From positions 64,997,603 to 65,061,602 of the forward strand of contig NC_080081.1 in NCBI RefSeq assembly GCF_949987535.1: DNA of 64,000 bases. The letters run 5' to 3'. The notes beneath the pieces are model-generated. The model was not told the DNA's origin, searched no databases, and worked only from the letters and a program-made list of their open reading frames with translations. This DNA comes from Balaenoptera acutorostrata (lineage: Eukaryota > Chordata > Mammalia > Artiodactyla > Balaenopteridae). Every line of letters begins with the position of its first letter. Within the stretch, counting starts at the first letter, position 1. Shown here one piece after another: positions 11,566-24,045 of this stretch. Both the position numbers and the translations under genes were made by a program.

Positions 11566-12089
11566 AACCTCACACCATCTTATCACCTTGGTGTTTCAGT
11601 GTTTCTGGCCTGAAATCATTGATTTGGATCCTTGACTGAGATTTCTCCCCATGGCAAAGCCTCGTAGGTAGTTTTATAAGTAAAATTCAAATTTTCGTAT
11701 TGACCTTTGCTTTATTGAAAAGATGTTTACTTAGCCCCTCCCAAAGGAGACAGACAGATTATGCTTTCCAGATCTACCCCTCCAGGAAAGGGCAAGTGGC
11801 TCGCCTCTGCCTAACACGATCCTCAACCATCCCACGTGCAACTGAAACATACTAACCCCACCCCCAGAAGGAGAGCCAAGGTGGTCATTAGGGTGTGGGC
11901 ACAAAGTGAGCGCCCCTCTTACCCGTTCGTCCTAGCATTCCCGCTCTGCGCTCCGTTTCTGAGAGAAACTCTGCACCTCCGTGAACATGTGTGATGTACC
12001 ATCCTTCACGGAGTTGTCGTCTCCGTGCACGCTCAGACCTCTGCTCACCCAGAGCGCTGGCTCCTCAGGATAAGGACCAAAGTACCCCG

Positions 12090-12692
12090 CAAAATGTCCT
12101 TCACGTACTGGTGTGTTGCCAGCGCTGCTGCAGGTCTTTGCTCGAAACCCAACAACCGCCACTGTTAGCAGGAGTGTCCTTGCTCAAAACCTGCCAAACC
12201 GCCACCGTTAGCAGGAGCGAACGTTAAGTCTTTAAGTTAAAGGGTCCAGAGATAAGAAACGAAGCCACACGCAAAAAAATAAAAAACCGGAGGGAACCAG
12301 CTGGGACCAAGATGGCGACGAATCTGACCTCGAACAGACCCCGCGTCTCATTATACGCTGATTTGACTACATTAGCATATTAAATGACACGCCTACCGGC
12401 GGCCAGGACCAAACATTAAGGAACAAAAAAGGATAACAAGGGGGGTGGCACCTCACGCCCTTGAAAAGGCCCTGCCCCTTCCCTGGCAGACTAATGCATA
12501 TGCCTCCCAGTCATTAGCCTCACACCTCCTCCCTTTGTCTTTACTCTTTAAAATTAAATCACTCTTGCCAGGTGGGTGGCAAGTTGATCTGTGAACTTAG
12601 TTCCCAATTCTCCATTCTTTGGCCGCTCAATAAAGCTTGTGCTGTCTCGCAGCTTCGGTTTCGTGTTTGTTCTTCACCTACTTGAACCTAAC
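12090..12692 (+). mobile_element. Endogenous retrovirus solo LTR (class I-like)
   Basis: Ends in 'cttgaacctaaca' after a polyadenylation signal AATAAA at 12629-12634 followed by a GT-rich stretch. The U3 part holds a 42-bp tandem repeat (12136-12219) and an 'aagatggcgac' site near 12309, which matches a YY1 motif. No gag, pol or env sequence is adjacent. The 5' border is uncertain. Confidence 0.55.
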
Positions 12693-13059
12693 AGAAAAAG
12701 AACCCTGCCCCGCGGAGGCAGAGAGCCTGGGCCAAGCTAGGGTCCAGGCAGAGGCCATAGGACTTAATTGGGTAACAGATGTTTTGTGATATTTTTGCTT
12801 AATCAGTTTCCGTAGGCCCCCGATTTTTCCTTGCAAGGCCCCAGTTTGCTGCTCTGAAGTCTGAGCCTGCACTGACCTGATAGTGGGCGACCCTATTAAA
12901 CAGAAGTCATGTCGCACCGCTCCTCTGCCAGGATGCCACTGCTCGGCATCTCGCTCCCGCTCAGAGCGGCCCAGGCCCTCGGCCTTCGGTGGTTCCCCGG
13001 CCCCGCTCCTTCCCACACTCCTTCTCCCCAGGCCTCCTTGCCTCTCCCTGAACATCACA

Positions 13060-13395
13060 AGTGCACTGCTGCCTGGGCGTTTGCACGTACCATTTCCTCC
13101 ACTTGGGACCCGCTCACTTCGGGGATCCACATGGTTGGCACCCTTGAGTGTTTGCTCAGGGTCACCTGCCAGTGTGCTCCCCTCATCCCCGCTTCACCCT
13201 GCACCCGCTGCCTCATTTCCATCATCTTTCTCCATCACCGTCTGACAGACCATAGATTTACTTGTCTGTTGATTGCCACCCTCTCCCCATCAGTACATAC
13301 AGGTCCAAAGGGCAGCAATTCAATTGCTTGTACTCCCAGAGCCTGGACCAGTGCACGTAGCAGGTATTCAATGAATACTTAAAAGTGACTGAATA
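13060..13395 (+). mobile_element. L2 LINE 3' end
   Basis: 'ctgcctgggcgtttgcacgt', 'catttccatcatctttctcc', 'ccatagatttacttgtctgt' and 'caggtattcaatgaatactt' follow the L2 3' UTR order. Confidence 0.65.
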
Positions 13396-13599
13396 ACTGA
13401 GGGGAGGCAAAGCTCCTGAGCCCTGAGTTTTCATGCTTTTTCTCTGTGTGGCTGCCTCTTACTGCCCTGCAAGCAGCCTTCTCTGCTTCATGGGGAGGCA
13501 GCAGGCTCAGGTGTCACCCATGCCTTTAAAGGTCAGCACAACCTATACATCCCTGACAGAGCTCCCAGCCCACAGTGCCTTCACAGGAAATGGATCTCC

Positions 13600-13960
13600 A
13601 GCTCCAGACTGTGAGGAGATTGGAAAGAGGGTTTCCACAGCGCATCACTTGGCCATACTTTTAAAGACTCTCCCATTAAACATCTTTGTTCTTTCTCCAA
13701 AGTTCCTTTCTAGGCAGCCCCCAGTTATTTATTCAGGTCCCTTCCAGGGAGCCTGGTCTGTCCCCTCTCCCAGGCTGGGTAGGTGCCCCAGGCCGTGGGC
13801 TTCCCACCAGAGTGGCGTGGACCACGCTGTCTGCACGTCTGCCTGCCGCGCTGGCTTATAAGCCCCTGGAAGACAGTGACAGTATCCCCAGTGCTCGGTG
13901 CAGTCCTGGCACACAGTTCACATTTAATAAATGCTCATTGAATGGATGAATGGATACCTG
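13600..13960 (+). mobile_element. Second L2-like 3' end
   Basis: Terminates 'tatccccagtgctcggtgca', 'ggcacacagttcacatttaa' and 'taaatgctcattgaatggat', the typical L2 3' terminus. The 5' part is diverged. Confidence 0.5.
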
Positions 13961-15195
13961 AGCAAATGAAGCAGAAGAAATACTTCGGAATCTGTACAGC
14001 AGACTGATTATGAGAAGGATGTTCAGAGTTATGAAATCCACCCTCCTGAGCCCAGGGTTCTGTCTGACATTCACAACTAACAGGTGTCCATTAAACCAAG
14101 CTTCCCAAGGAAAGAAATTTCACAACTTTCCCCCTTCCTCTCTGGCCACAAAGGCTGTTGATTCAGACACCAAATTAAGAAATAGATGAGTAGACAGAGT
14201 GCATTGCCAGGGCTTGGTCTGTGCTGTTTTTGTCCTGAAGCTAATGTTTCCATGGGATACAGCTGAGGTCATCTCCTCCCTCTGATCTGGGACTCCTCTC
14301 TTCCCCCAAAAGGCAGGGCCAGGGACCTCAATCTATTGCAAAACAATTCTAATGAGATACATAAAATCCTAAACAAATAACCAAGGAGCTAAGGAAAGCA
14401 GTTTGCTTTTTACCTGTAGCATTTTGAAATTTACCAATGAGTTGTTTTTTTTCTTTTTTAAATCGTACTGGCACCAAAGAAATGGGAGGGCTGCCCCCTA
14501 AAGGGGTAATTCAGCAGAATGAATCTCTTGGAATGACTGTAATTATATTGTCTGCCAGCTCTCTCTTTGCCAGTGACAACGTGTACTTATCGAGCTGTTC
14601 CCTGGTGAGCAGGTTCTGCGTTCCTCTTTCTCTGGATTTGCAGCTGCATTGCAGGGGCAGCTTCAGATAACCCAAATCCAGGCCAGGCACGGATGTGGAA
14701 GTGAGACTCTCTGGGCTACAGAGCCTGAAGCAGGACCACCCCAAGTCTGCAGCCATTATAGCACATGTCCCTCTGGGGGACGCTGAAGAACAGAAGCTTC
14801 CAGGGGATCAGGACATTTAGGAAACTCAGCCCTGCCCTATTTGTTGGGATTTTCTCTTGGAAAATGTATCCACAGGACAAACTTCTGAAGTCTCTGAAAA
14901 AAAAAAATATTCCTACACGTGCTCTAAAGATGACAAATAAAATCATCGAAGCGTGTTGCCGTCAGGTGGGCCTGTGGTAATTAAGCAGCGTGGCTGGGAT
15001 TTGGGGTGCATTTGGGAGGATGGAGACAGGAGGAGAATGCCAGAGGCTGTCAGCCTGCTGTACAGCTGCAAACGCGCTAAGAGAGATAGTCAGGCAAAGC
15101 TGACATCTGCCAGGGAACAATTAGCTGCCGTCAAGCCCTGAGCCTCTGCTCTGCACTCTGCAGGGTTTGAGATCTCTCCAGATGTCCTCATGTTT
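13961..15195. other. No feature recognised
   Basis: About 1.2 kb of unique-looking sequence. The block 14500-14660 has even base composition and could be conserved non-coding DNA, but this cannot be judged without an alignment. Confidence 0.4.
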
Positions 15196-15533
15196 CAACA
15201 CAGTCTCTTTATTTTTTAATTGTATTTATTTATTTATTTGTTTATATTTGGCTGCATTGGGTCTTCTTTGCTGCACATGGGCTTTCTCTAGTTGAGGTGT
15301 GCGGGCTTCTCATTGCTGTGGCTTCTCTTGTTGTGGAGCACGGGCTCTAGGCACGCGGGCTCAGCAGTTGTGGCTCGTGGGCTCTAGAGCGCAGGCTCAG
15401 TAGTTGTGACGCACGGGCTTAGTTGCTCCACGGCATGTGGGATCTTCCCGGACCAGGGCTTGAACCCGTTTCCCCTGCATTGGCAGGCAGATTCTCAACC
15501 ACTGCGCCACCAGGGAAGGCCAACACAGTCTCT
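15196..15533 (-). mobile_element. CHR-2 SINE with a 13-bp target-site duplication
   Basis: Antisense full-length SINE (15209-15520) with a (TTTA)n tail at the left and the head complement 'ctgcgccaccagggaagg' at the right. caacacagtctct flanks it at 15196-15208 and 15521-15533. Confidence 0.95.
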
Positions 15534-15654
15534 ACTTAACACACATCAGGAAGAAGGAAGCCAGGGGTACAAGCTGTAAAAAGTACCCACTTGATTGCCA
15601 AGTTCAGCTTAGCCCAGGGACAAGGACCACTTCCAAGGTGCTATGGGCCAACAT

Positions 15655-15790
15655 GAGTAGGATCATGGAACACACCGTATAACACCTCATTTCATCCCGT
15701 AAAACCCTATGAGGTGGGTCACATTAAGCCCCTTTAATGAACAAGGAAACTGACACTCAGCGAGGCTAAGGAACTTTATCCTGCGGTGGA
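15655..15790 (-). mobile_element. MIR relic
   Basis: 'ccctatgaggtgggtcacat', 'aaggaaactgacactcagcg' and 'aggctaaggaact' match the complement of MIR. Confidence 0.7.
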
Positions 15791-16529
15791 GAAAGCCAAG
15801 CAGTTGAGGTCGGCCAGGTTATAGGTGTCACAATGGAAACGCCAGTGCTCACCTGCTGTCTCGCCTCTCTTGAGGCTGCGTGCAGCATCCAAGGCCAATC
15901 CCACGGGGGAGAGGACACTCAGACATGTCCATTCTGACACCTGAAGTTTTTGTGACAGCCCCTTGGTCCTCTTCTCTCTCAGGTCATCTGCAACATTTAA
16001 TGCCGCTGACATTTCCCTCCTTAAAAATCTTTCTCAACGTCTGGATAGTTCAGAAAGGCACACTGTGGTAGGGTGGAAAGACATTTGCTTTAAACCACTT
16101 CAGCCAACCAAAACAGGGAGATAAAGAAAAGAGGAAATAGAAGAAGCAAATTTGGCAAAATCGTGACAGTTATTCATTTCAAGGAGAGTTTCGGGGTGGG
16201 TGTATGGGGATTCCCCTTGATATTTTCTGCACTTGTGTACACTCCGAGCAGTTGACCTTTTTCATTATAATTTTTTAAAAAACATTTTTCTTTGCTGGAC
16301 CTCCTGTTCACACATCCCTCCTGGCTCTGTTCCTTCTCTTTCTCTACCTCGTCCCTTAAAAATAAGTGTTTTCCAAGGTCTTTGCTCACTTCTTCTGTGT
16401 CACACTCAAAGTGCAGGGCCTGCCTGCTGCTTTACTTGAGCTCTCTGTGAAGATGCCCTGACCCTATAGCTTCAGTCATGGCTTCTCTCAAAACTCCACA
16501 CCCACGTGTATTTTTTTAAATTTATACAT

Positions 16530-17175
16530 ATGAAAAAATATATATATATATATATGTGGAGAGAGAGAGAGAGATAAAGGGAGGGAGAGAGTAATATAAC
16601 AAAACTCATGTACCCCCCACCCAGATTTAACCAGTGCTGTCATTTTGGCATATTTCCTTCATATTTTTAGAATCAACATGTTACAAATATAGTTGAAAAC
16701 CCTAACACCCTAACATACCTCTCAAACACTCCCAGACCCAATTCTCTTTCCTTTCTCCTCAGAGGAAACCCCTAGTTCTGAACTCAGTGTGTATCTCCGG
16801 ACTATGTTTATACTTTGACTGTAGAAGTCTGTGTCTACAATATATGGAACTATTTTGTTTTTTAAATTTACAGAAAGCAATTTCACTATACGTGTCTGTC
16901 GGTAACTTTTTTCCCTCCACATTGTGCTTTCCAGAGTTACCCATATTGATACAGGAAGATCTGGTTCATGCATCTTGAATGCTGTGGAGTATTTCGGTAG
17001 ATGACACACAGAACAACTTTTCTCTTTATTTCCCTACTGGTGGACATCTTGGCTGTTTCCTGTACAAACAGTGTGGCAGTGACTGTCCTTTGTAGGTCTC
17101 CTTGTGTACACATGGGCGAGTGTGCCACTTTTCCTCTGTGGGTCACCTACCAATGGCCCTTTAAAACGTTACTGT
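16530..17175 (-). mobile_element. Old L1-type fragment with simple repeats at its left end
   Basis: A (TA)n and (GA)n stretch lies at 16537-16575. Beyond it, 'ctggtggacatcttggctgt', 'acaaacagtgtggcagtgac' and 'tctccttgtgtacacatggg' resemble antisense old L1M sequence. Subfamily not determined. Confidence 0.45.
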
Positions 17176-17280
17176 GCTTGTTTGCTTTTCTTATTGCCCC
17201 ACTCAACACCAAGCAGTGAGTACAGTTATCTTATCTCTATGCTATTAGCATATCATACCTAACTCATAATGGCTTAACCT

Positions 17281-17335
17281 AAAGGGAGGGAGGGCGGGAG
17301 AGAGGGAGGAAGAAAAGAAGGAAGGGAGGCAGGCC
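17281..17335. repeat. GGGA/GGAA-rich purine tract
   Basis: A short stretch made almost entirely of A and G with GGGAG and GGAAG words. Confidence 0.8.
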
Positions 17336-17649
17336 ATAAAGCTTTCATCATCAAGGTCAGGATCAAAGGACTAGGCAGCCAATGGCATTATTTTATGGAA
17401 ATACAGGTATGAAGTTGGTAGTGATGAGTCCATGAGGCATTTTAATAGTGATTTATGTGCCTGGGATCAAAGAACACATTCTCAGTATGCTTTATACTCA
17501 GTAGGAAAATAGAGTTGTTGTCTATATTTTGCACTAGTGCTTAAACAGACTTCTCATAAAGGCCAGTTAAAGACTACTTTGTGTAGTTTTTCAGATGAAG
17601 TGAAACTACATTGTCTTAAGCCAGCTAAGACTGGAGAGTTAAAAGACAA

Positions 17650-18060
17650 GACTTTGTTAATTTTACAAATAAAAGAGCCAGTTATCTTACCAGCAGAATG
17701 AATTTATTTGGGAATAGCCAAAGGAATTGCAATTTGAGAACGCAAGCTCTGGCAGACCATAGGCAAATCCAGAGAACAAGGAAGAGAGCTTGCTTTTATA
17801 CAGGAAAGGGGAGAGTTGGAAGAGGCTGCTCCAAATGAAATGATTTCATTGGAGGTAATCAAGAGTTTAAGGTGGTGACAGCTTCTCATTGGCTGAGCTG
17901 CAGCACTTCTTATTGGCTGGGCTGTCGCTAGGCGAGGAGAAAATCTTCCTTCCTCTTGCTGGAGTAATAAAGTAGAGACATCTTCTTGCCCAGGATTGTA
18001 GAGTAAGCTGCCATGGGCAGTGTGTGCATGAGAGCTCCCCTTTCAGGGCTTCCTGACCCC
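17650..18060 (-). mobile_element. Solo LTR-like element with readable promoter and poly(A) signals
   Basis: In the minus direction there are two CCAAT boxes (complement of attgg at 17912-17916 and 17888-17892), then TATAAAAG (complement of 17793-17800), then AATAAA (complement of 17703-17708). The order and spacing fit U3, R and U5 of an LTR. Family not identified; no internal retroviral sequence was seen. Confidence 0.5.
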
Positions 18061-18729
18061 CTTTTCAATGAGGTTTCTCTTTTAATAATTTTCACAACTT
18101 TTGTGGTAATTCAGCAAACATGTACTTGACTTCTCCTCTGTGTCAGGCGCAGCTCAGGTGAGCTCTGAGAGGGCCTGTGCTAAGGCACTGGGATGGGAAA
18201 GGGGATCAGCGTGAGTCATAAGTACTGATCAGGTGGCAGTTGGCGGTGGTGCTCAGGGGAGACTTGTCTGGGCTTCTTCAGGGTCCTGCTGGGCGACGAG
18301 GTCATTCACTAACCTCCTGTGGGTACAGGCTTATCTCCTGGGCAGTTGGGGCCTGGAGCATCAGACACACGAGAGGTTGGGCAGCTGGGGCAGGGGCAGG
18401 ACTGGCCCAGGGAAAGATCCCGAACACTGGGCAGGAGGGGCAGCCAGGAACAAGCCAAACAGCTTAGAGGAAAGGGGACTGGAAGAGAAGGACAGCCCCT
18501 CCGCCAGGCTGGACGTGGGACTCCACGCTGGGGCCGCCGTGCTCTGCCAGACAGGGGCGGGGGAAGCTGGTTTGGAGAGAGAAAGACAGAAGCAGACTCT
18601 GGTGGGTTGCAGGGCAGGAGGCAAGATCTCGACTCCCACCCCAGGCATCCCTGTCTTGGTTAAAGCCACGAAGCCCCCCTTACTCCATCTCTGCCCTCAG
18701 TGAGGCAGCGTCCCACCGATGTTCTCTTT

Positions 18730-19255
18730 GCCACGTCACTTGCTACCATCCGTTCTCCACACAGTGGCTGGAGTGATTTTTAAAAACACAAATCAAATCA
18801 TGTCACGTCTTCCATTAGCCTTAGAATGAAAGCTCAGCTTCCTGCTCCCGCTCTGGCTGGCACGCCCCTCTGAGATCTGGCCCCTGCTCTTCCCATCACA
18901 CTCCCTCCTACTCGATGGCACTTGCCTTTCCTGCGACCCTCAGGGCCTTCACACTCACCAGGCTGCATCTTTCCATTGACACCTTGGCAAGGACACCTCT
19001 CCCAGACACCTGGCTAAAATAGGCCCCACCTCTCAGCCCATCACCTCTACCTCGTGGTCCTGCTGCAGTGTCTCCACAGCACTTCCCACCAGCAGAGATG
19101 ATGTTATTTATTTGTCTATTGTTGTTGTCTTTCTCCGCTCCAGTAGAATCTCAGCTGCTGAAGGGCACGTACCTTGTCTGTTTCATTCTCCTGCTGTAGC
19201 TCCAGCACCTACAATCAGGATAGATGCCCAGTAAATATTTGTTGTATGAGAAGGA
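18730..19255 (+). mobile_element. L2 LINE 3' end
   Basis: Long match to the L2 order: 'ggctggagtgatttttaaaa', 'aaatcatgtcacgtcttcca', 'gagatctggcccctgctctt', 'cagcacttcccaccagcaga' and 'gatgcccagtaaatatttgt'. Confidence 0.85.
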
Positions 19256-20110
19256 GTGAGTGGGCTCCTGGTGGCCTTCAGATTCCCAGCCTCCGTTCTT
19301 CCTGAGGCTCAGCCATGTTCCTGCAACTCTCCTACAACCCAATGATAAATTCCCACTTGGTTTGAACTTGCTTGATCTGACTTCTGATCCTTTCAAGTCA
19401 CAGTTCCACCCGGCTTCAAGGTAGAGGAGCTGGGCAGGGAGCTCTTAGGAGTGCTGATCCGGTTCAACGCTCAGACATTTGACCTGGGAGCTGAGAAGGG
19501 GCTGTAGATCTCCCAGGCTGTCAAGTATCCGCGGTGACCGTGAGCAGTAAGGCATGTGTCAAGGACAGGGGGGCAAGCCTGGGTTTCTCCTTCAATACCT
19601 GGAGCAGATTAGGCATTTAGATATCCAGCAGGTTTGCCTCTCGATTCATAAACTTGAGTCTGCCAAGTAATTGCTTTTCCAACTGCCAGTTCCACTGCAC
19701 TGGAAATTACACGTCAGTCATTCCTGGATTCCAGGCAGCTCCCAAAGTCACACAGGAATCCAGGAGCCTTAAATGATCCAACAGCATGAGACCTCTCTCC
19801 CCAGCCTAGCATGTTTGCTCCTCAGTCTTCAGTGTCTGAGTTCAGAGCCGTTCCTGGGAGTTCACTTCCAGGCCACATGTGAGCAAGGGCACACTGGACC
19901 CTGGTGCTGTCCCTCTCTATGGCATGCCATGCAGCCTCTGCCTCGGAGGTCTTGCTACCGGAAGCCCCCCTGACTAGACCCCCAGGCACAGCTGTCTTCC
20001 ACTAGCCCAGGCCACGAAGGAAGCTCTGAGCAGTTCGCTGCCTTCCAAGGCATAAATGCACGTGGAGGGTGGTGGGCTGCTCTACTTTCGAGCCACCAGA
20101 ATTTAAGGAG
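19256..20110. other. No feature recognised
   Basis: Intergenic sequence without identifiable repeat, RNA gene or coding signal. Confidence 0.4.
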
Positions 20111-20111
20111 T

Positions 20112-20425
20112 TCGAATAGAGTCCCAGATGTAGAGAACAAACTTATGGTTACCAAGGGGGGAAGCAGGGTGGGATGAATTGGGAGACTGGGACTGACATA
20201 TATACACTACTATGTTTTAAATAGATAACTAATGAGAACCTACTGTATAGCTCAGGGAACTCTACTCAGTGCTCTGTGGTGACCTAAGTGGGAAGGAAAT
20301 CTAAAAAAGAGAGGATATATGTATACATATAGCTGATTCACTTTGCTGTATAGCAAGGAACTAACACAACATTATAAAGCAACTATACTCCAATAAAAAT
20401 TAATTAAAAAATAAGTAAATACAAA
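20112..20425 (+). mobile_element. L1 3' UTR, 5'-truncated
   Basis: 'tagagaacaaacttatggtt', 'accaaggggggaagcaggg', 'ctgattcactttgctgtata' and 'actatactccaataaaaatt' are the 3' end of the cetartiodactyl L1 family. Confidence 0.85.
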
Positions 20426-21186
20426 AAGTTCCAAAGAAAAAAAGATTTTAAGGGGTTCAAGCATTTTTCTTTCAAAAATGTATGCCCCCTTCCCTTCCCT
20501 GTCTCCTTCTCAGCCGGGAGGGGTGGGAGTGGGGTGTGGGTGGGCACAGATTCCAAAGCATTTTCTCAGGAACTCAACCTAACAAGCTTTCTTATTCACT
20601 TTTCCTCAACATCATTCCCCCTACCCCATCCCCAGCCAGTGTGATTGCAGTGTGTGTGTGTTTGTGTGTGCACGTGCGGTGCATGTGTATATTCAAGTGT
20701 GTGTGTTGGGATAAAGGGTTCAGCCCGATCATGCATTCTTCCCACTCCTTCAGTTGTAGATCTGGGCTGTGCCTTTTTGAAATGTCTGGGTCCTCCATCA
20801 CACCTCTCTCCGGGCAACACTGGCCTCTGAATAGGGGGTGGTCACAGGATGGAGATAAACGGGCCGGGGAGAGGTGGAGATTACATCAGTTAATCTTCAC
20901 AGACCATCCAATCCCATGAGTTATAACCTGAAAAGGAGTTTCACAGTTAGAGCACCAGGAAACCCTCTGCACACGCCCTTGTCTTGAAGTCTCACTAGAC
21001 AGATACACACGTTAAGTGTTCTGAGACGTCATCTCCATTAGAGAGTCCTTTTTATACACCAGTGTTTTCCAAACTCACTCAGCTTCAGGACCTTCTCTGG
21101 AGAAGCTTGGGAGGGTCTGGGCAGGCTTAGGCTGTCCCTCCCAAGACCGATCGGCCCAGGGGCCTGCAGAGACCTTAGGGGGGCAG

Positions 21187-21655
21187 GTTATTTTCCTATC
21201 GCTGCTGTAACAAAGTACCACAAACTCAGTGGCTTCAAACAACACACATTTATTGTCTTACAGTTCTGGAGGTCAGAGGTCCAAAATGGTCTTATGGGCT
21301 ACAATCAAGGTGTCAGCAGGGGTGGATCCTTCTGGAAGCTTGAGGGGAGAATTCATTGCCTTGCCTTTTCCAGCTTCTCAAGGCCACCTGTATTCCTTGG
21401 TTTGTGGCCCCTTCCTCCATCTTCAAAGACATCAATCTCACTTCTATCCTCACATCTCCTTGTCTGACTCTGATCTTCCCACTTCCCTCTCATAATGACC
21501 CCGTGACTGCACTGGCCCACCCAGATAATCCGGGATACCCTCCCCATCTCAAGATCCTTCACTTAATCACATCTGCAAAGCCCCTTTTTGCCAGGTAAGA
21601 TAACATTCACAGGGTTTGCAGGTTAGAAAGTGCGTATTTTGGGGGGCGTCATTGT
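21187..21655 (+). mobile_element. MaLR-type LTR
   Basis: 'cgctgctgtaacaaagtacc', 'acaaactcagtggcttcaaa', 'tattgtcttacagttctgga' and 'ggtcagaggtccaaaatggt', ending near 'gcgtcattgttctgtctacc', follow the well-known MST/MLT1-type LTR pattern. Confidence 0.6.
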
Positions 21656-22259
21656 TCTGTCTACCCTGGTGTGCGGTGTTGGACGGAGGCACTGTTTGAA
21701 TCCTGGATGGGATTCAGGTGACAGAACGTCACCTTGTGGAGCTGGTTGGGCAATTTTCTTGGATGAGCCTCTGGGTCAGCAAATCCAGATGAGTCCCCGG
21801 GAACCCCGCGCTGCAGCCCACCCGTGCCAGCAGGCGTGGGAGGACAATCCTTTGTCAAACCCACTCCAGTTTTAGACTCTGAAATCTGACCTGTGACTCA
21901 GGCCTCCCTGCCCCTTGTTTAGGCCTTGCATCAGAGCCATTCGATGAGGACTTTCAAGAAACAGGACCCAGATGGGCTGATGAAGAGCCGGCTTTGTGGA
22001 TCTGACACGGCCTCACCGTCCCCAGTCGTGACAACCTGGGGCGGCGACAGAAAGGGTGGCTTGTCAAGGTCAGGAGAAACCAAACAGTACCAGCTGTGCT
22101 GCATCCACGCCGAAGTTTTGGAAGAGCACCAGCTGGCGGCCAGAGCCCCCGTCTCAGGGGTCAGTGCAGAGTACCAGCCACTCCTCCGCCGGCCCGTGGA
22201 CAGAGATGTGAGGGAGTCCTGAGAGGCAAACAGCTCCAAAGCTACCTGCTAAAAAAAAC

Positions 22260-22356
22260 AGAAGAAAAAAGGAAGGAAGGGAGGGAGGGAGGGAAGGAGG
22301 AAGGGGAGAAGGGGAAAGAGAAAGGGGAGGGGAGGGGAGGGGAGGGGAGGAAAAAA
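22260..22356. repeat. 97-nt uninterrupted purine tract with G-runs
   Basis: Every base is A or G. The right half is repeated GGGGA, able to form a G-quadruplex, and the whole tract could form a triplex. Confidence 0.9.
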
Positions 22357-23920
22357 CTCCAACCCAGTTAGGCTCCGGGCCCTCCTCCTGCAGAGACGAG
22401 AGCCCCTTCCTCCAAAGCCAGGAGCCCCTCAGTTTTCACTGCAGGTGAATTTCCTTCCAAAGGCAGAATCCAGCCCGTTTGCATCCGCTGGATGGATTTC
22501 CAGGTGAGCATCTGCTTTGGGGCATGCTTCTGGAAGAAGCATCCTTTGGGGTTCTGCGAATTCTCTCTGAGTTAATGAATAAACATCACTCCCGCTGCCG
22601 GTGGGGCAGGGTGGGAAGAGAAGGGATTCGTATTCCACTGGGGTTTGGAAAGCACACCTTCCTCAGCCTTGCCCCAGATGGACAAGTGTTCTGCCTTCCC
22701 AGCCTGTCACCCCTGCCTGGGACTGTCACACGATCTTCTGGAGACAGGAGCCCCGCTCCAGATGCTGTTTAAACTCTCCTCCGGGCCTGTGGAGGGTCTT
22801 CACCATCCTGGAGAGGGTTTAAGGCCAGAAGGGGCCAAGGTTGGCACGTGTTCCTCTTCCCAGGACCCCTAGCTCTGCACTCTCGGGGCCACTATTCAGA
22901 GGAGGGGGTGGGGAGGGGCGGCAGAGTCTCCGGAGTCGGGGGAGGAGAAAAAAGGACCCCACCCCCAGCTGTCCCTGCTTCCCTGTCCTGCACCAGTTAC
23001 GCCTCCCTCCAAACAGTGCGGCCCCGCCCAACTGTTCAGCCCCTGTCCCCTCATCCCCAGCAACCAGTTCATTCTCCCCTCCACATGCACCACCTGGACC
23101 CAATGCCTTCTCTCCCACTGAGCAAATCCCTCGTACACTTGACCCTCCCTGAGTGCTCACCCTCTCTGAGGAGCGTTCCTGGAAGGCCCTATGCCATCAC
23201 GATCCTGCCTCTGCACCCACTGGCAACTGTATTGTGGAAGGAGAGATTCTGTGGTCCCTTCAGTATGCTTGGGAAACTCAGGTTTTCATGCTCAAGACTC
23301 CACAGAGACGTGGATGTAATAAGAACTGGCAGGAGGTGGCCAGCCAGAAGCTTCCTGTGGAGAATCCCCTGGTACCCATCCCCCAGCCATCCCCCTGGTA
23401 CCCATTCAGCCAGCCCACCCTGGCCTGCACCCCACTCAGGCCAACCCTCCTACCTTCCCGACTCCGGCTTCACAAATCCTACCCTCTCCTCGAGACCCTT
23501 CCAGGCCACTTTCCTCGGTCTCTCCTTTGTAAATATCTCTTGTGCTTAAAAGGAGTGCGCCAGGGCTCAGCTCCTACTTAGTGTCTAATCCGTTCCCCAA
23601 AACTCCACTGCCTGTGTTCAGGTGACCCAGCAAAGCAGCCTGAGGACAGGGTTCCTGTGTATGCTCCTTCCAAGGGCTCCTCTCTCCTGAGCACCTCAGC
23701 ATGACTCCCAGGACATGACTGGTTAAAACCACATGGAAATAGGGTCAGCCTTCTGATACTTTCTCAATTTAATTGCTCTCTTATACCACCAACAACAGTA
23801 TTGCTTATGAGCACTTCCAATAGAATTTGAAAGAAAGAAGGAAGTAATTCTAACAACAGATGTTAATAAAGGTAGAAATAACTTTTTTCTTTCCTTTTAC
23901 TAATCTAGATGTTTTAACAA
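22357..23920. other. No feature recognised
   Basis: C/T-rich intergenic DNA. Open frames of up to 233 codons on the plus strand are low-complexity Pro/Ser/Leu sequences that overlap frames on both strands. They are not supported as genes. Confidence 0.45.
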
Positions 23921-23924
23921 TAGC

Positions 23925-24045
23925 AACACACATATATACATATACACACATAGAAATATATATTTGTGTATATACATACATGTATATCTACATATAATAA
24001 AGATACATAGATAAATGACAGATAGATAGATAGATCCCAAATGTC
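23925..24045. repeat. AT-rich (TATACA)n / (GATA)n simple repeat
   Basis: Repeats of tatacatacac-like words followed by gatagatagatagat at about 24020-24035. Confidence 0.8.

Noticed and set aside
22848..23549. 233-codon plus-strand frame in intergenic DNA
   Set aside because: C/T-rich sequence open in several frames at once; no start context, domain or exon structure.
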